Shown here in pieces: positions 24,549 through 33,266 of a DNA stretch of 48,602 nt. Both the position numbers and the translations under genes were made by a program. This stretch comes from Anaerolineae bacterium (GTDB taxonomy: Bacteria; Chloroflexota; Anaerolineae; Aggregatilineales; Phototrophicaceae). Within the stretch, counting starts at the first letter, position 1; each line of letters begins with the position of its first letter. Where the stretch lies: NCBI GenBank assembly GCA_026645945.1, contig JAPKMO010000023.1, positions 1-48,602 on the forward strand, written 5' to 3'. Below the pieces are notes generated by a model that saw only the letters and a list, made by a program, of their open reading frames with translations, was not told where the DNA came from and did not search any database.

Positions 24549-26456
24549 TCATCCGCCCGGCAGTACTTCATAAACCAGCGCGCCGTCGGCCTCGAACACC
24601 TGCCGCAGGTAGGGCGCGTCCGCCACGCTGGAACGCATTTCGATGTCGGCGGCGAACGGCCTGGCCCAGCGGAACAGGCTTTCGATGCTGGCCGGGTTGG
24701 TCACGATCTGCGGCACAATCACATAGCCGATACCGGCCTCGCGCAGCAGGTCGGCGTTGGCCGGGTCTGCCGGGTTCTGCCAGAAGGCGCGCATCTGTTC
24801 CTGTTCGGCCAGGCTGGCCTCGCTGCCCCGGAAAAACGGCTGCCAGCGGTAGTATATGCTGTCCCGCTCGCTGATGACCGGCACCCAGTCGCTTTCGTGC
24901 GAGTTGTCCTTGAGCGTGCCGGGGAAGTTTAACACGCGCGCATCCGGCGGCGTATTGTCGCGCAGCCATTCCATCGCCTGCACGTCCGCCTGGGACGAAA
25001 ACGCGCCATGAATACCCAGCCGCCCTTTGCTGAAGTCGAGCAGCTGCCGGTTGAAAACCAGCGCCAGCAGCCCAATGACGATCAGGCCGCCCAGCAGGGC
25101 ATACGCGCCGCGATGCAGACGCGCGCCCAGGCGCGGCTCGAACCAGCGATCCCAGACCCACAGCAGCCCCATCCCGCCCAGGATGCTGTAGGGGATGATC
25201 GGCCCGTGCCAGGCGATGCTGAAAGGATAATCGTACCGCAGCACCGGCGCGACCAGCCAGGGGACGAGCCGCTCCAGCAGCCCCAGGGTGGAAAAGTCCA
25301 GCGCCAGCGCCAGCCAGCCGACCGACAGGATAGCCGCCTGGTTACGCCCGCGCAGGCCGGCCACCGCGCCAACGAAAGCAGCCGGCACGACCCACACGCC
25401 ATGATAAAAAATCATCATCCGCCAGTAGTCGGGGCTGCGCTCGAACGGCGATTGAATATCCGCGCCGAGCAGTTCCCGGATGTTCCATAACCAGGGCGAA
25501 ATCGCCAGCGCGGCCAGCAGCGGCACGCCTATCGTCAGGACAAGCGTCACGCGCAGGGTGGGGCGTGGTTTGCCGAACCACATCGTCAGCAGCCAGGGAA
25601 CGTATCCCAAGCCCAGGATGATAGTTGTGTCCGGGTGGGACAGCACCACCGCGCCGAGCATCAGCCCGGCGGCCACCGCGTCCGGCCAGCGGCGGTCGCG
25701 CTGGTAGCGCAGCGCGTAGGTGATGCAGGCCAGCGCAAAAACCAGCCCCAGCAGCGTCGTGAAGTGCGAGTCCAGGAAGGCCGTGTACAGCCCCAGGCTG
25801 CCCAACATGGTGATCGCCATCGCCCGCCCCAGGCGTTTGTCGCGTATCTCCGACCCCAGGTCGTAGGCCAGCCATACCAGCAGCACCCCCAGCACCGCCG
25901 CCACACTGAATTGGATGGTGTGCATCCCCTGGCCGAGCTGCTGGCTGAGGTAAGCGATCAGCAGGGGGAAACCGGGCGAATAAAGGTAGCTGATTTCGGG
26001 ATGCCAGGGCGCGAGCGATTGGAAGCCGCCGCCCAGCCGCGCCAGCAGCCCCAGGTAGCCGAAGCCCTGCGCGTCCGTGCCAAGCGGTACGGGCAGCGCC
26101 AGTGCCGGGGCGATAAAAATCAGCGCCGCCAGACCAAAAAACAGCAAATCGCGCGGGCTTGTCCAGCCCTGATCGGCGTCCAGCAGGACAAGTCCCAGTT
26201 TTTCTGCCCGCCGCTGCCCGTAAGACAGCGTGCCGCCCAGGAAAATCGTCGTTACCAGGGCGAACAGCAGGTAATCAATGACCAGCGTATTCCAGCCGAA
26301 CAGCGCCGCCCAGAAGATCGCGCCGCCCATGATGAGGCCCAACGCCAGCGCCGCCGCCAGCCCGATGCGCGGCTGCGCCGTATCCCAGGCCGGGGCCAGC
26401 ATCGCGCCAGCGCCGATCACCACCGCACCAAATATGAAGATGACAAACAGAGTCAT
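24549..26456 (-). CDS. Polytopic membrane protein, GT39/mannosyltransferase-like architecture
   Basis: About 635 residues starting at ATG 26456, which has AGGAT 5 bp upstream; longer starts lie too close to that site. Roughly 12-14 hydrophobic segments fill residues 1-470, for example LFVIFIFGAVVIGAGAMLA and GRAMAITMLGSLGLYTAFL. A soluble C-terminal region of about 160 residues follows (DVQAMEWLRDNTPPDARVL, SERDSIYYRWQPFFRG), typical of the periplasmic end of GT-C membrane glycosyltransferase-like proteins. A conserved catalytic Asp in the first loop cannot be named with confidence. Transfer of a lipid-linked sugar is a guess from architecture. Confidence 0.75.
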   Translation of the reverse strand: MTLFVIFIFGAVVIGAGAMLAPAWDTAQPRIGLAAALALGLIMGGAIFWAALFGWNTLVIDYLLFALVTTIFLGGTLSYGQRRAEKLGLVLLDADQGWTSPRDLLFFGLAALIFIAPALALPVPLGTDAQGFGYLGLLARLGGGFQSLAPWHPEISYLYSPGFPLLIAYLSQQLGQGMHTIQFSVAAVLGVLLVWLAYDLGSEIRDKRLGRAMAITMLGSLGLYTAFLDSHFTTLLGLVFALACITYALRYQRDRRWPDAVAAGLMLGAVVLSHPDTTIILGLGYVPWLLTMWFGKPRPTLRVTLVLTIGVPLLAALAISPWLWNIRELLGADIQSPFERSPDYWRMMIFYHGVWVVPAAFVGAVAGLRGRNQAAILSVGWLALALDFSTLGLLERLVPWLVAPVLRYDYPFSIAWHGPIIPYSILGGMGLLWVWDRWFEPRLGARLHRGAYALLGGLIVIGLLALVFNRQLLDFSKGRLGIHGAFSSQADVQAMEWLRDNTPPDARVLNFPGTLKDNSHESDWVPVISERDSIYYRWQPFFRGSEASLAEQEQMRAFWQNPADPANADLLREAGIGYVIVPQIVTNPASIESLFRWARPFAADIEMRSSVADAPYLRQVFEADGALVYEVLPGG

Positions 26457-26588
26457 GGACATCCTAACGTCATGCGTGCCGGACAAACGGCGTTAGTATA
26501 GACGAGGCGGGGCGGATTGGCTACGGGGGTGGAGGAATGAGAAAAACAAACGGAGCGGGCCAGCCGGCCCGCCCTCTGAAACAACTTA

Positions 26589-26668
26589 GTATCTATCCGT
26601 AAACCGATTGATCTGATAGCCGAACAGTGGGCTTAAGCCCACTGTCTGGTTGGTTTACGGATAAACTC
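26589..26668 (+). repeat. 80-bp MITE-like element, copy B
   Basis: Same 80-bp element, left end GTATCTATCCGTAAACC and right end GGTTTACGGATAAACTC. TTA precedes it but AAA follows, so the 3-bp duplication is missing. The right side abuts the body of a Uma2-family gene that stops inside the element; loss of the duplication fits deletion of the far half of that gene. Confidence 0.9.
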
Positions 26669-26833
26669 AAAAATATAGCCATTAATCCGTGACGCAATCT
26701 TGGATGAATATGGATTCGATACCACCTCGACAATACTTCCCCCAACGTATTCAAACAGGCGGTTGGCGTTTTCGGGCCGCATCACAAATTCATCAAATTC
26801 CTGCACGGTCAGCAGTTTTTCCTGTACAACCAC
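26633..26833 (-). pseudogene. Uma2-family protein, 5' fragment truncated by MITE copy B
   Basis: A 66-codon frame with a good AGAGGAAG site before its GTG. Residues 1-55 (LLTVQEFDEFVMRPENANR, then LFEYVGGSIVEVVSNP) match the N-terminus of Uma2-type PD-(D/E)xK proteins, up to SKIASRINGYIF. From 26668 downward the frame reads element sequence ([11 protein letters not shown]) and stops at 26633. The catalytic half of the protein is absent, so this is a remnant. No continuation is seen on the far side of the element. Confidence 0.85.
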
Positions 26834-26889
26834 CGTTCTTCCTCTCCACTCTGCCCGTTATTATACCCCCCGCGCCCGCCGCCGGTGAA

Positions 26890-27858
26890 TCAGGCCAGCA
26901 AAGCCTGCCGGAGGTGGTCGAGCGAGGTGTTGCCGCCGGAACACACCAGCCCGACTTTTTTGCCGCGCAGTTCATCGCGCAGCTTATAGGCCGCTGCCAG
27001 CGGCGACGCGCCCGCGCCCTCCGCCAGCGTGTGCGCGTCCTCAATCATCCAGACCATCGCCCGCCGGATGTCATCGTCCGTCACCAGCACAAAATCGTCC
27101 AACTGCTGCCACAAAATCGCCTGCGGCAGCGCGAAAGCCGTGCCGGTCGCCAGCCCTTCGGCGAAGGTGCGGTTGGGGGCTTCGCATAAAGCCTTGCTGC
27201 GCCAGGAATTGTAACCGGCGGGGGATGCCTCCGACTGGACGCCGATCACCCGGATGGCCGGGTTGATGGCATGGGCGGCGATACACACGCCCGCCGCGCC
27301 GCTGCCCCCGCCCAGCGGCACGATTATCACGTCCAGGTCTGGCTCGACCTCCAGCATTTCCAGCGCCTCGGTCGCCACGCCGGCGATCAACAGCGGCTCG
27401 TCGCCAGAATGCACGTAGCGATAGCCGCGCTCCAATGCCAGCGCCTCGCAGCGGCGGCGGGCTTCGTCGAAGTTCGCGCCATGAAAAATCACCTCCGCGC
27501 CCATGCCCTGCATGGCGGCCACTTTGCCGGGGTTGGCCGCCTCCGGCACGACGATGCGCGCCTGCACCCCGAACAGCCGCGCCGCATAGGCCACCGACTG
27601 GCCGTGATTGCCGGTCGAAGCGGCGATTAACCCAGCCTGGCGCTCCTGGGGCGAAAGCTGCGAAACCAGGTTGACGCCGCCGCGCACCTTAAACGCGCCG
27701 ACCGGCTGGTAGTTTTCGTGTTTGACATATACCGCCGTCCCCACCCGTTTATCCAGCGCCGGGTAGCGGTGCAGCGGCGTGGGCGGCAGATGCAGGCGAA
27801 TCTGGCGGCGGGCCAGCAGCACATCCTGAAAAGTCGGTAGGTTAAGCGTGGTCATCAT
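26890..27858 (-). CDS. PLP-dependent threonine/serine dehydratase family protein
   Basis: About 322 residues of fold-type II PLP enzyme, the IlvA/TdcB catalytic domain without a regulatory ACT domain. The Schiff-base Lys is in PVGAFKVRGGVN, the substrate loop is AASTGNHGQSVAYAA and the phosphate loop is LGGGSGAAG. ATG 27858 has AAAGGA upstream; the longer frame to 27993 overlaps the galT promoter region and is rejected. The reaction is deamination of Thr or Ser to a 2-oxoacid; serine racemase or 3-hydroxyaspartate dehydratase are alternatives. Divergent from galT. Confidence 0.9.
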   Translation of the reverse strand: MMTTLNLPTFQDVLLARRQIRLHLPPTPLHRYPALDKRVGTAVYVKHENYQPVGAFKVRGGVNLVSQLSPQERQAGLIAASTGNHGQSVAYAARLFGVQARIVVPEAANPGKVAAMQGMGAEVIFHGANFDEARRRCEALALERGYRYVHSGDEPLLIAGVATEALEMLEVEPDLDVIIVPLGGGSGAAGVCIAAHAINPAIRVIGVQSEASPAGYNSWRSKALCEAPNRTFAEGLATGTAFALPQAILWQQLDDFVLVTDDDIRRAMVWMIEDAHTLAEGAGASPLAAAYKLRDELRGKKVGLVCSGGNTSLDHLRQALLA

Positions 27859-27938
27859 CGGATTTCCTTTCTGGAAAAACAGTTCCGGGTGCTGAATTTT
27901 GAGTATAAACCAATTATGATGAACGGCTGCCCCCGCGT

Positions 27939-27944
27939 TATAAT
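27939..27944 (+). promoter_or_regulatory. Probable -10 box for galT
   Basis: A perfect TATAAT 30 bp before the galT ATG. On the other strand, TATACT at 27902-27907 is a candidate -10 for the divergent dehydratase gene. Confidence 0.5.
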
Positions 27945-27973
27945 CCGGCAGGTGTTTACCCCGGAGAGTGACC

Positions 27974-29020
27974 ATGCTACCGTTCAACCCCACCGATCAC
28001 CCGCACCGACGGCTGAATCCGCTGACCGGCGACTACGTGCTGGTTTCGCCGCACCGCACTAAACGCCCCTGGCAGGGGCGGCAGGAGCGCCCGCCGCAGG
28101 CCAACCGCCCGCCATATGATCCGGGCTGTTACCTTTGCCCCGGCAATACCCGCGCCAGCGGCGACCGCAACCCCGATTATACCGGCACGTTCGTATTCCC
28201 CAACGATTACGCTGCGCTGCTGCCGGATGTTCCCGCCGCGCCGCCGCCCGCCAACCCGCTGCTGGCGGCCCAGGCCGTGCGCGGCGAGTGCCGCGTAGTG
28301 TGTTTTTCACCCCGCCACGACCTGACGCTGCCGCTGATGCCCGTCGAGGACATCCGCCGGGTAATAAACGTCTGGGCGGAGCAGACCGTCGAACTGGGGC
28401 GGACGTACCGCTGGGTGCAGGTGTTCGAGAACAAGGGCGAGATGATGGGTGCGTCCAATCCGCACCCGCACGGGCAAATCTGGGCCGGGGACTGGCTGCC
28501 GAACCAGATCGGCGCCGAAGACCGCCACCAGCGCGTTTATGCCGAACGCGAAGGCGCGCCGCTGCTGGTGGATTATCTTAACGCGGAAGTGGAAGCCGGC
28601 GAACGCATCGTGGTCGAAAATGCCGATTGGGTGGCGGTCGTACCGTACTGGGCGCTGTGGCCGTTTGAAACGCTGCTGCTGCCGCGCCGCCATACGCTGC
28701 GCCTGCCCGACTTAGACGATTCCCGGCGCGATACGCTGGCGGACATCCTCAAACGCCTGCTGACGAAATACGACAACCTGTTTGAGATCGAATTTCCGTA
28801 TTCGATGGGCTGGCACGCCGCGCCCAACGACGACGGCGATTATGCCCACTGGCAGCTTCATGCCCATTTTTACCCGCCGCTGCTGCGTTCGGCCTCGGTG
28901 CGGAAGTGGATGGTGGGTTACGAGATGATGGCCGAAGCTCAGCGGGACATCACGCCGGAGCAGGCGGCGGAACGGCTGCGCGCCCTGCCGGAAAGACACT
29001 ACAGCCTGCCGGAAGCCTGA
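27974..29020 (+). CDS. galT: Galactose-1-phosphate uridylyltransferase
   Basis: About 348 residues. It exchanges UMP between UDP-glucose and galactose 1-phosphate in the Leloir pathway. [13 protein letters not shown] carries the active-site HPHGQ with nucleophile H166; CYLCPGN near the N-terminus holds zinc cysteines; [16 protein letters not shown] and [15 protein letters not shown] are further family blocks. ATG 27974 has GGAG 7 bp before it; GTG 27968 is too close to that site. No galK or galE is adjacent. The gene ends 16 bp from the convergent response regulator. Confidence 0.95.
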   Translation: MLPFNPTDHPHRRLNPLTGDYVLVSPHRTKRPWQGRQERPPQANRPPYDPGCYLCPGNTRASGDRNPDYTGTFVFPNDYAALLPDVPAAPPPANPLLAAQAVRGECRVVCFSPRHDLTLPLMPVEDIRRVINVWAEQTVELGRTYRWVQVFENKGEMMGASNPHPHGQIWAGDWLPNQIGAEDRHQRVYAEREGAPLLVDYLNAEVEAGERIVVENADWVAVVPYWALWPFETLLLPRRHTLRLPDLDDSRRDTLADILKRLLTKYDNLFEIEFPYSMGWHAAPNDDGDYAHWQLHAHFYPPLLRSASVRKWMVGYEMMAEAQRDITPEQAAERLRALPERHYSLPEA

Positions 29021-29036
29021 CAGATGAATGCCTCAT

Positions 29037-29468
29037 TCAGCGCAGCGCGATGTGGGCGGCCAGTTCGGGAATGTCCAGGATTAAGACGAGCAGGTCTTTC
29101 ATAAACGTTCTGGGCGTCAGCGGTTTGGTCAGAAAATTGAGGAAACCGGCGGCGATGGCGCGGTCGCGGTCGCCGGTCATGCCGTGCGCCGTCAACGCGA
29201 TGGCCGGGATGTCCGCCGTCGCCCGGTTAAGCTGGAGCTGGTGCAGCATTTCCCAGCCGCTTAACACCGGCATATTCAGGTCGGAGATGATAAAATGCGG
29301 GCGTTCGGCGCGGACGGCTTCCAGCCCTTCCTGGCCGTTGGTCGCGGTGGTTACGATCGCGCCGTAGTGCCGCAGGATGCGGGCGGCGATGTCCAGGCTG
29401 TCGGGGTCATCGTCCACCACCAGAACAGGCCAGTCTTCCAACAGGTCGCGGGGCAGTTGTTCGTCCAT
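29037..29468 (-). CDS. Single-domain response regulator
   Basis: A 143-residue receiver domain with no output domain. The acidic pair is in VLVVDDDPDSLD, the phosphoacceptor Asp in FIISDLNMPVLSG, Thr in IALTAHG and Lys in LTKPLTP, so it is fully equipped for phosphorylation. It probably relays from a histidine kinase such as those at 6357 or 15865. The tail (FMKDLLVLILDIPELAAHIAL) is hydrophobic and helix-prone. It is convergent with galT. Confidence 0.92.
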   Translation of the reverse strand: MDEQLPRDLLEDWPVLVVDDDPDSLDIAARILRHYGAIVTTATNGQEGLEAVRAERPHFIISDLNMPVLSGWEMLHQLQLNRATADIPAIALTAHGMTGDRDRAIAAGFLNFLTKPLTPRTFMKDLLVLILDIPELAAHIALR

Positions 29469-29590
29469 ACAGAATAACTTTCGGTGAGATTTTTAGATTG
29501 GCGTTCGATGCTTTTATTATAGTTGAATTGTCAAAACCGGCCTGACGATAGTTTTTAATGTCACCAAACCGCATTTATTCCAAAGGCTTA

Positions 29591-29670
29591 GTATCTATCC
29601 ATAAACCGATTGATCTGATAGCACAACAGTGGGCTTAAGCCCACTGTCTGGTGGGTTTACGGATAAACTC
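29591..29670 (+). repeat. 80-bp MITE-like element, copy C
   Basis: Same element with perfect TTA duplications (29588-29590 and 29671-29673). Left end GTATCTATCCATAAACC, right end GGTTTACGGATAAACTC, core AGTGGGCTTAAGCCCACT. It lies in the 423-bp gap between the response regulator and the NHL gene; the remainder of the gap is AT-richer than its surroundings. Confidence 0.92.
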
Positions 29671-29839
29671 TTAAACTCACTGTCAAATGCAGGCATTCTC
29701 AGCTTGTTGGTGTACTGGTTTTCTCCAATCCGCCGTTATTCATCCTCCCTTCATTATGCGCTGTTACAATCCCCAACAGTAAAGCGATTCAGAAACGAAG
29801 CGATGAAGATATGTTCATCCACGCGCACGAAAAGCGTTT

Positions 29840-29874
29840 TTGACTCGCTGCTCGGCACTCGAAACTCGGTACTG
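29840..29874. repeat. Heptanucleotide tandem repeat
   Basis: Five period-7 units, each ending CTC or CTG: TTGACTC, GCTGCTC, GGCACTC, GAAACTC, GGTACTG. It lies 17 bp before the NHLRC2-like start. The same unit GGCACTC recurs in the satellite at 35313 and, reversed, at 40099. Confidence 0.65.
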
Positions 29875-29891
29875 TATTCAAGCGAGGTATT

Positions 29892-31946
29892 ATGCGCCGG
29901 TTATGGTTTATTGGTATGGTGATGGTTGTGGCGGCTGCCGCGCTGTCGGCGGCGGCGCAGGAGGGAGGCAGCGATTTGGACAGCCGTTTTATGGGCGATC
30001 CCCGTTTCCCCGCGCCGGAGTTCCCGACCGGCCTGGACTGGCTGAACGTCCCCGCGCCGCTGACGGTCGAGGCGCTGCGCGGCAAGATCGTGCTGCTGGA
30101 TTTCTGGACGTATGGCTGTATCAACTGCATCCATATGATCCCGGTGCTGCAAAAGCTGGAAGCCCGCTACCCCGATGAACTGGTGGTTATCGGCGTGCAT
30201 TCGGCCAAGTTTGAAAATGAAGGGCAGACCGAAAATATCCGGCAGATCATCCGGCGTTACGGGCTGGAACACCCGGTCATCAACGATAACGCCTTCGTGG
30301 TGTGGAACACGTTTCGCCCCTATGGGGTCAACGCCTGGCCGACGTTTGTGGTGATAGACCCGCGCGGCAACCTGTTCGCGGTGCAGGCCGGCGAAATCCC
30401 GTTCGAGGCGTTCGACCGGGTGGTCGGCGGCATGGTCAATGCCTTCGACAGCCTGGGGGAAATCAACCGCCAGCCGCTTGAAATGGCGCTGGAACGCGAG
30501 GCCGTGCCGGCCAGTACCCTGGCTTTCCCCGGCAAGGTGCTGGCCGACGCCGCCGGCGGTCGGCTGTTCATCGCCGACAGCAGCCACCACCGCATCGTCA
30601 TCGCCGACCTGACCACCTATGAAGTGCTGGATATCATCGGCGGCGGGCGCGGCCTGAAGGATGGCAGCTACCGGGAAGCCGCCTTCGATACGCCGCAGGG
30701 TATGGCGCTGCGAGACGGCACGCTGTATGTGGCCGACACTTACAACCACGTCATCCGCGCCGTGAACCTGGCCGAGCGCACCGTGACGACCATCGCCGGG
30801 ACGGGCAGGCAGGGTTACGAACGCAACATCAGCGGGCCGGCGCTGCAAATTCCGCTCAGCAGCCCCTGGGATGTCGAGTTCGGGGAAGGCGACATCCTGT
30901 ATATCGCTGTGGCGGGGACACACCAGCTCTGGCGGCTGAACGTGGCCGCAGGCGCGGTCAGTTCGCTGGTCGGCAGCGGCATCGAAGGGCTGAAGGACGG
31001 CGATTTTGGCGACGCGCAGCTTGCCCAGCCCAGCGGCCTGTTTTACCGGGACGGCATTTTATACTTCGCGGACAGCGAATCGAGCAGCATTCGCGCCGCC
31101 GACATTCGTAAAGGACAGGTATCCACGCTGGCGGGGCCGGTGTTTAACAACCTGTTCGAGTACGGCGACAAAGATGGCCGCGTGGGCGATTCGCGACTCC
31201 AGCACGCGCTGGGCATCACCGGCGGGGCGGACGGCCTGCTGTATGTGGCCGATACCTACAACAGCAAAATCAAGGCGCTCGACCCTACCACGACCGAAAT
31301 CAGCACTCGCTTTGGCCTGGGCGGGGTGGGCGGCTTCCGCGATGGCGGCCCGGATGCGGCGTTGTTTGACGAACCGGGCGGCCTGGATTATGCCAGCGGC
31401 AGGCTGTACGTGGCCGATACCAACAACCACGCCATCCGGGTGATAGACCTGGCCGCCAACACCGTCAGCACCGTGATTTTCCCTAACCCCGAAGCCCTGC
31501 TCATCGGCGGCCAGGTGACGGTCATCGGCGGTAATGCCGCCCTGGGCGAGCAGATCAGCCTGCCGGAACAAACCGTCGGGCGCGGCAGGGGGGAAATCGT
31601 GCTGTATATCAACCTGCCGCAAGGTTATAAACTCAACCCGCTGGCCCCCTTCACCGCCGAATGGACGGTTTCCGGCGAGGCAGCCGCTCTAGACGAGGCC
31701 AACCGCGTCCAGCGTATCGCTGCCCCGGAACTGCCGGTTCGCATTCCGGTTTTGCTGGCCGAAGGCCGCGACCTGCTGCACGGCGAACTGACGATTTATT
31801 ACTGCGAGGCCGTCAAAGAGGAGCTGTGCTTTATAGATCAGGTTGGCGTGGATGTGCCGGTCGTTGTCAGCCCGGACGCCGCCGGGACGGAAATTCGCAT
31901 CGAGCGCACGATCATCCCGCCGGAACTGCCGGGCGGCGGCCTGTAA
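29892..31946 (+). CDS. Exported thioredoxin-like/NHL-repeat protein (NHLRC2-like)
   Basis: A 684-residue protein. The signal peptide is MRRLWFIGMVMVVAAAALSAAA, cut before QEGG. A TlpA/thioredoxin-like domain follows with redox motif C76-I-N-C79 in FWTYGCINCIHMIPVL and cis-Pro in NAWPTFVVID. From about 200 to 540 NHL repeats form a propeller (GRLFIADSSHHRIVI, GTLYVADTYNHVIRA, GLLYVADTYNSKIKAL, GRLYVADTNNHAIRVI). The C-terminal 130 residues form a beta-rich domain with two Cys (IYYCEAVKEELCF). The order matches NHLRC2. It acts outside the membrane; the redox partner is unknown. Confidence 0.93.
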   Translation: MRRLWFIGMVMVVAAAALSAAAQEGGSDLDSRFMGDPRFPAPEFPTGLDWLNVPAPLTVEALRGKIVLLDFWTYGCINCIHMIPVLQKLEARYPDELVVIGVHSAKFENEGQTENIRQIIRRYGLEHPVINDNAFVVWNTFRPYGVNAWPTFVVIDPRGNLFAVQAGEIPFEAFDRVVGGMVNAFDSLGEINRQPLEMALEREAVPASTLAFPGKVLADAAGGRLFIADSSHHRIVIADLTTYEVLDIIGGGRGLKDGSYREAAFDTPQGMALRDGTLYVADTYNHVIRAVNLAERTVTTIAGTGRQGYERNISGPALQIPLSSPWDVEFGEGDILYIAVAGTHQLWRLNVAAGAVSSLVGSGIEGLKDGDFGDAQLAQPSGLFYRDGILYFADSESSSIRAADIRKGQVSTLAGPVFNNLFEYGDKDGRVGDSRLQHALGITGGADGLLYVADTYNSKIKALDPTTTEISTRFGLGGVGGFRDGGPDAALFDEPGGLDYASGRLYVADTNNHAIRVIDLAANTVSTVIFPNPEALLIGGQVTVIGGNAALGEQISLPEQTVGRGRGEIVLYINLPQGYKLNPLAPFTAEWTVSGEAAALDEANRVQRIAAPELPVRIPVLLAEGRDLLHGELTIYYCEAVKEELCFIDQVGVDVPVVVSPDAAGTEIRIERTIIPPELPGGGL

Positions 31947-32052
31947 AGCACATTTCAACGGCGCGCCCATCCTTACAAACCTTTAGTATGGTTTGTGTTA
32001 GGTTGGCTTCATATAACAAAAGTGAATCAACTTTGAGAAGGACGGGCGCACG

Positions 32053-32583
32053 ATGTTACATGAGGAAACACGCTCCCAATGGGAACGTTATAACCCGCAG
32101 CATTTTATCAATACAGTGATGCACGGTGCGCTCCAGGACAAAATAAAGCTCACGTCAACCGTCATCCACGTTTATACCCAGATCATCTTTCGGCTGCCGG
32201 AAACCGACGCCGTGCTGCTGGCCGACCCGATGCCCGGCGACCTGCCGACCACCGGCCTGCGCGACGTGTTTGTGACCATGCGCTGGAACGCCGCCGAAAT
32301 GGTGGACATCATCCAGGGCGGCAGCGCCACGCTGCCCACCCAGTATACGCCGGCGCTGTATATCATGAGCATGGTGCAGGCGCTAAAAGAACACGCGGTT
32401 TATATTCATCAGGCCGCCAGCACCGTCCAGTCCGACCCAGCGGTGCGGGCCATCCGGCGGCGGCTGCCAAACGGCAAGGGCATGACCGAGGTAGCGGCGG
32501 AAATCCTCGACCACACCACTGAGATCATGCGTTTTCTGAACTTCGCGCAGTATTACGTGGACAAACTGAAAACCTGCGCCTGA
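32053..32583 (+). CDS. Hypothetical helical protein
   Basis: A 176-residue soluble protein I do not recognise. It looks mainly alpha-helical: WERYNPQHFINTVMHGALQ, VIHVYTQIIFRL and the C-terminal AAEILDHTTEIMRFLNFAQYY. There is no signal peptide or known motif; the only Cys is next to the C-terminus. The preceding 106-bp gap contains ATATAAC (32011-32017) as a possible -10. It is monocistronic, convergent with the Y1-like gene. Confidence 0.75.
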   Translation: MLHEETRSQWERYNPQHFINTVMHGALQDKIKLTSTVIHVYTQIIFRLPETDAVLLADPMPGDLPTTGLRDVFVTMRWNAAEMVDIIQGGSATLPTQYTPALYIMSMVQALKEHAVYIHQAASTVQSDPAVRAIRRRLPNGKGMTEVAAEILDHTTEIMRFLNFAQYYVDKLKTCA

Positions 32584-32676
32584 TCGTGGGAAAAGCGCCG
32601 CCATACCCCGAAGGGTACGGTTTCCAGAAAACCAGGTCCCCTGAAAGGGCTAGAGAGCTGCAAGTCGAAGGCCGCC

Positions 32677-33183
32677 TTAAGAAGCAGCTTTCTGCGCGTC
32701 CGCTGCCTTTTCGGTTTCCGCCGGTTTTTGGAAGCCGCTGTAGGCCGAAACGGCCGCCGCATAACGTGGATTGGCTGAACTGTAAGGATACGAGGCGGCC
32801 ATCTCCACAATGCCGCAGGCGACCGGGGCCAGCAGCAGCATCGCCAGCCGGGCATCCAGCGCCCGCTGGGAGGTCAGCGGAATTTGCATGAAGCGTTTTT
32901 CCCAAATCAAGTTCGCGCCCGGCAGCAGGATCGCCAGCAGCGGAATTGTTTCCGACTGGATATGGGCGACCATACCGGCCACGCCCTGTTTGGTGGGGGT
33001 CGCTACCAGTTCCAGCGCCTCTGGCAGCACGACAAATCCGTGAAGCTGCATCCACTCCTGCTTCTGCGCTTCAATCACCACGCCGATGACTGCTTCGGCA
33101 CAGCTTCGATTTTTCAGGTAAGATGTTTCGTTTTCGGTCGGTATACGCACGTAAACCGGATAGTTATGAATCATCGTCTGCAT
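32677..33183 (-). CDS. Inactivated Y1 (REP-associated/IS200-like) transposase-related protein
   Basis: A 168-residue protein whose layout follows the Y1 (HUH) transposase domain of RAYT type. YPVYVRIPTENETSYL is the first strand, LHGFVVLPEALELV stands where active enzymes read LHAYVVMPNHVHLL, and VACGIVEMAASYPYSSAN matches the usual VRAGLVERPEDYPYSSA ending. The HUH histidines are A56 and E58, and the position of the YIxxNP tyrosine is M115, so DNA cleavage is not possible. The frame is intact and codon use normal, so it looks retained for another role, perhaps binding hairpin DNA. A charged tail (ETEKAADAQKAA) follows. Confidence 0.65.
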   Translation of the reverse strand: MQTMIHNYPVYVRIPTENETSYLKNRSCAEAVIGVVIEAQKQEWMQLHGFVVLPEALELVATPTKQGVAGMVAHIQSETIPLLAILLPGANLIWEKRFMQIPLTSQRALDARLAMLLLAPVACGIVEMAASYPYSSANPRYAAAVSAYSGFQKPAETEKAADAQKAAS

Positions 33184-33266
33184 CCGTAGCTGATTCCCAT
33201 GCCATCATTATAAACGTGGACGTTTCTCTGCATAGCTTAATGATTTTAACGAGACGTGACAGTTTT

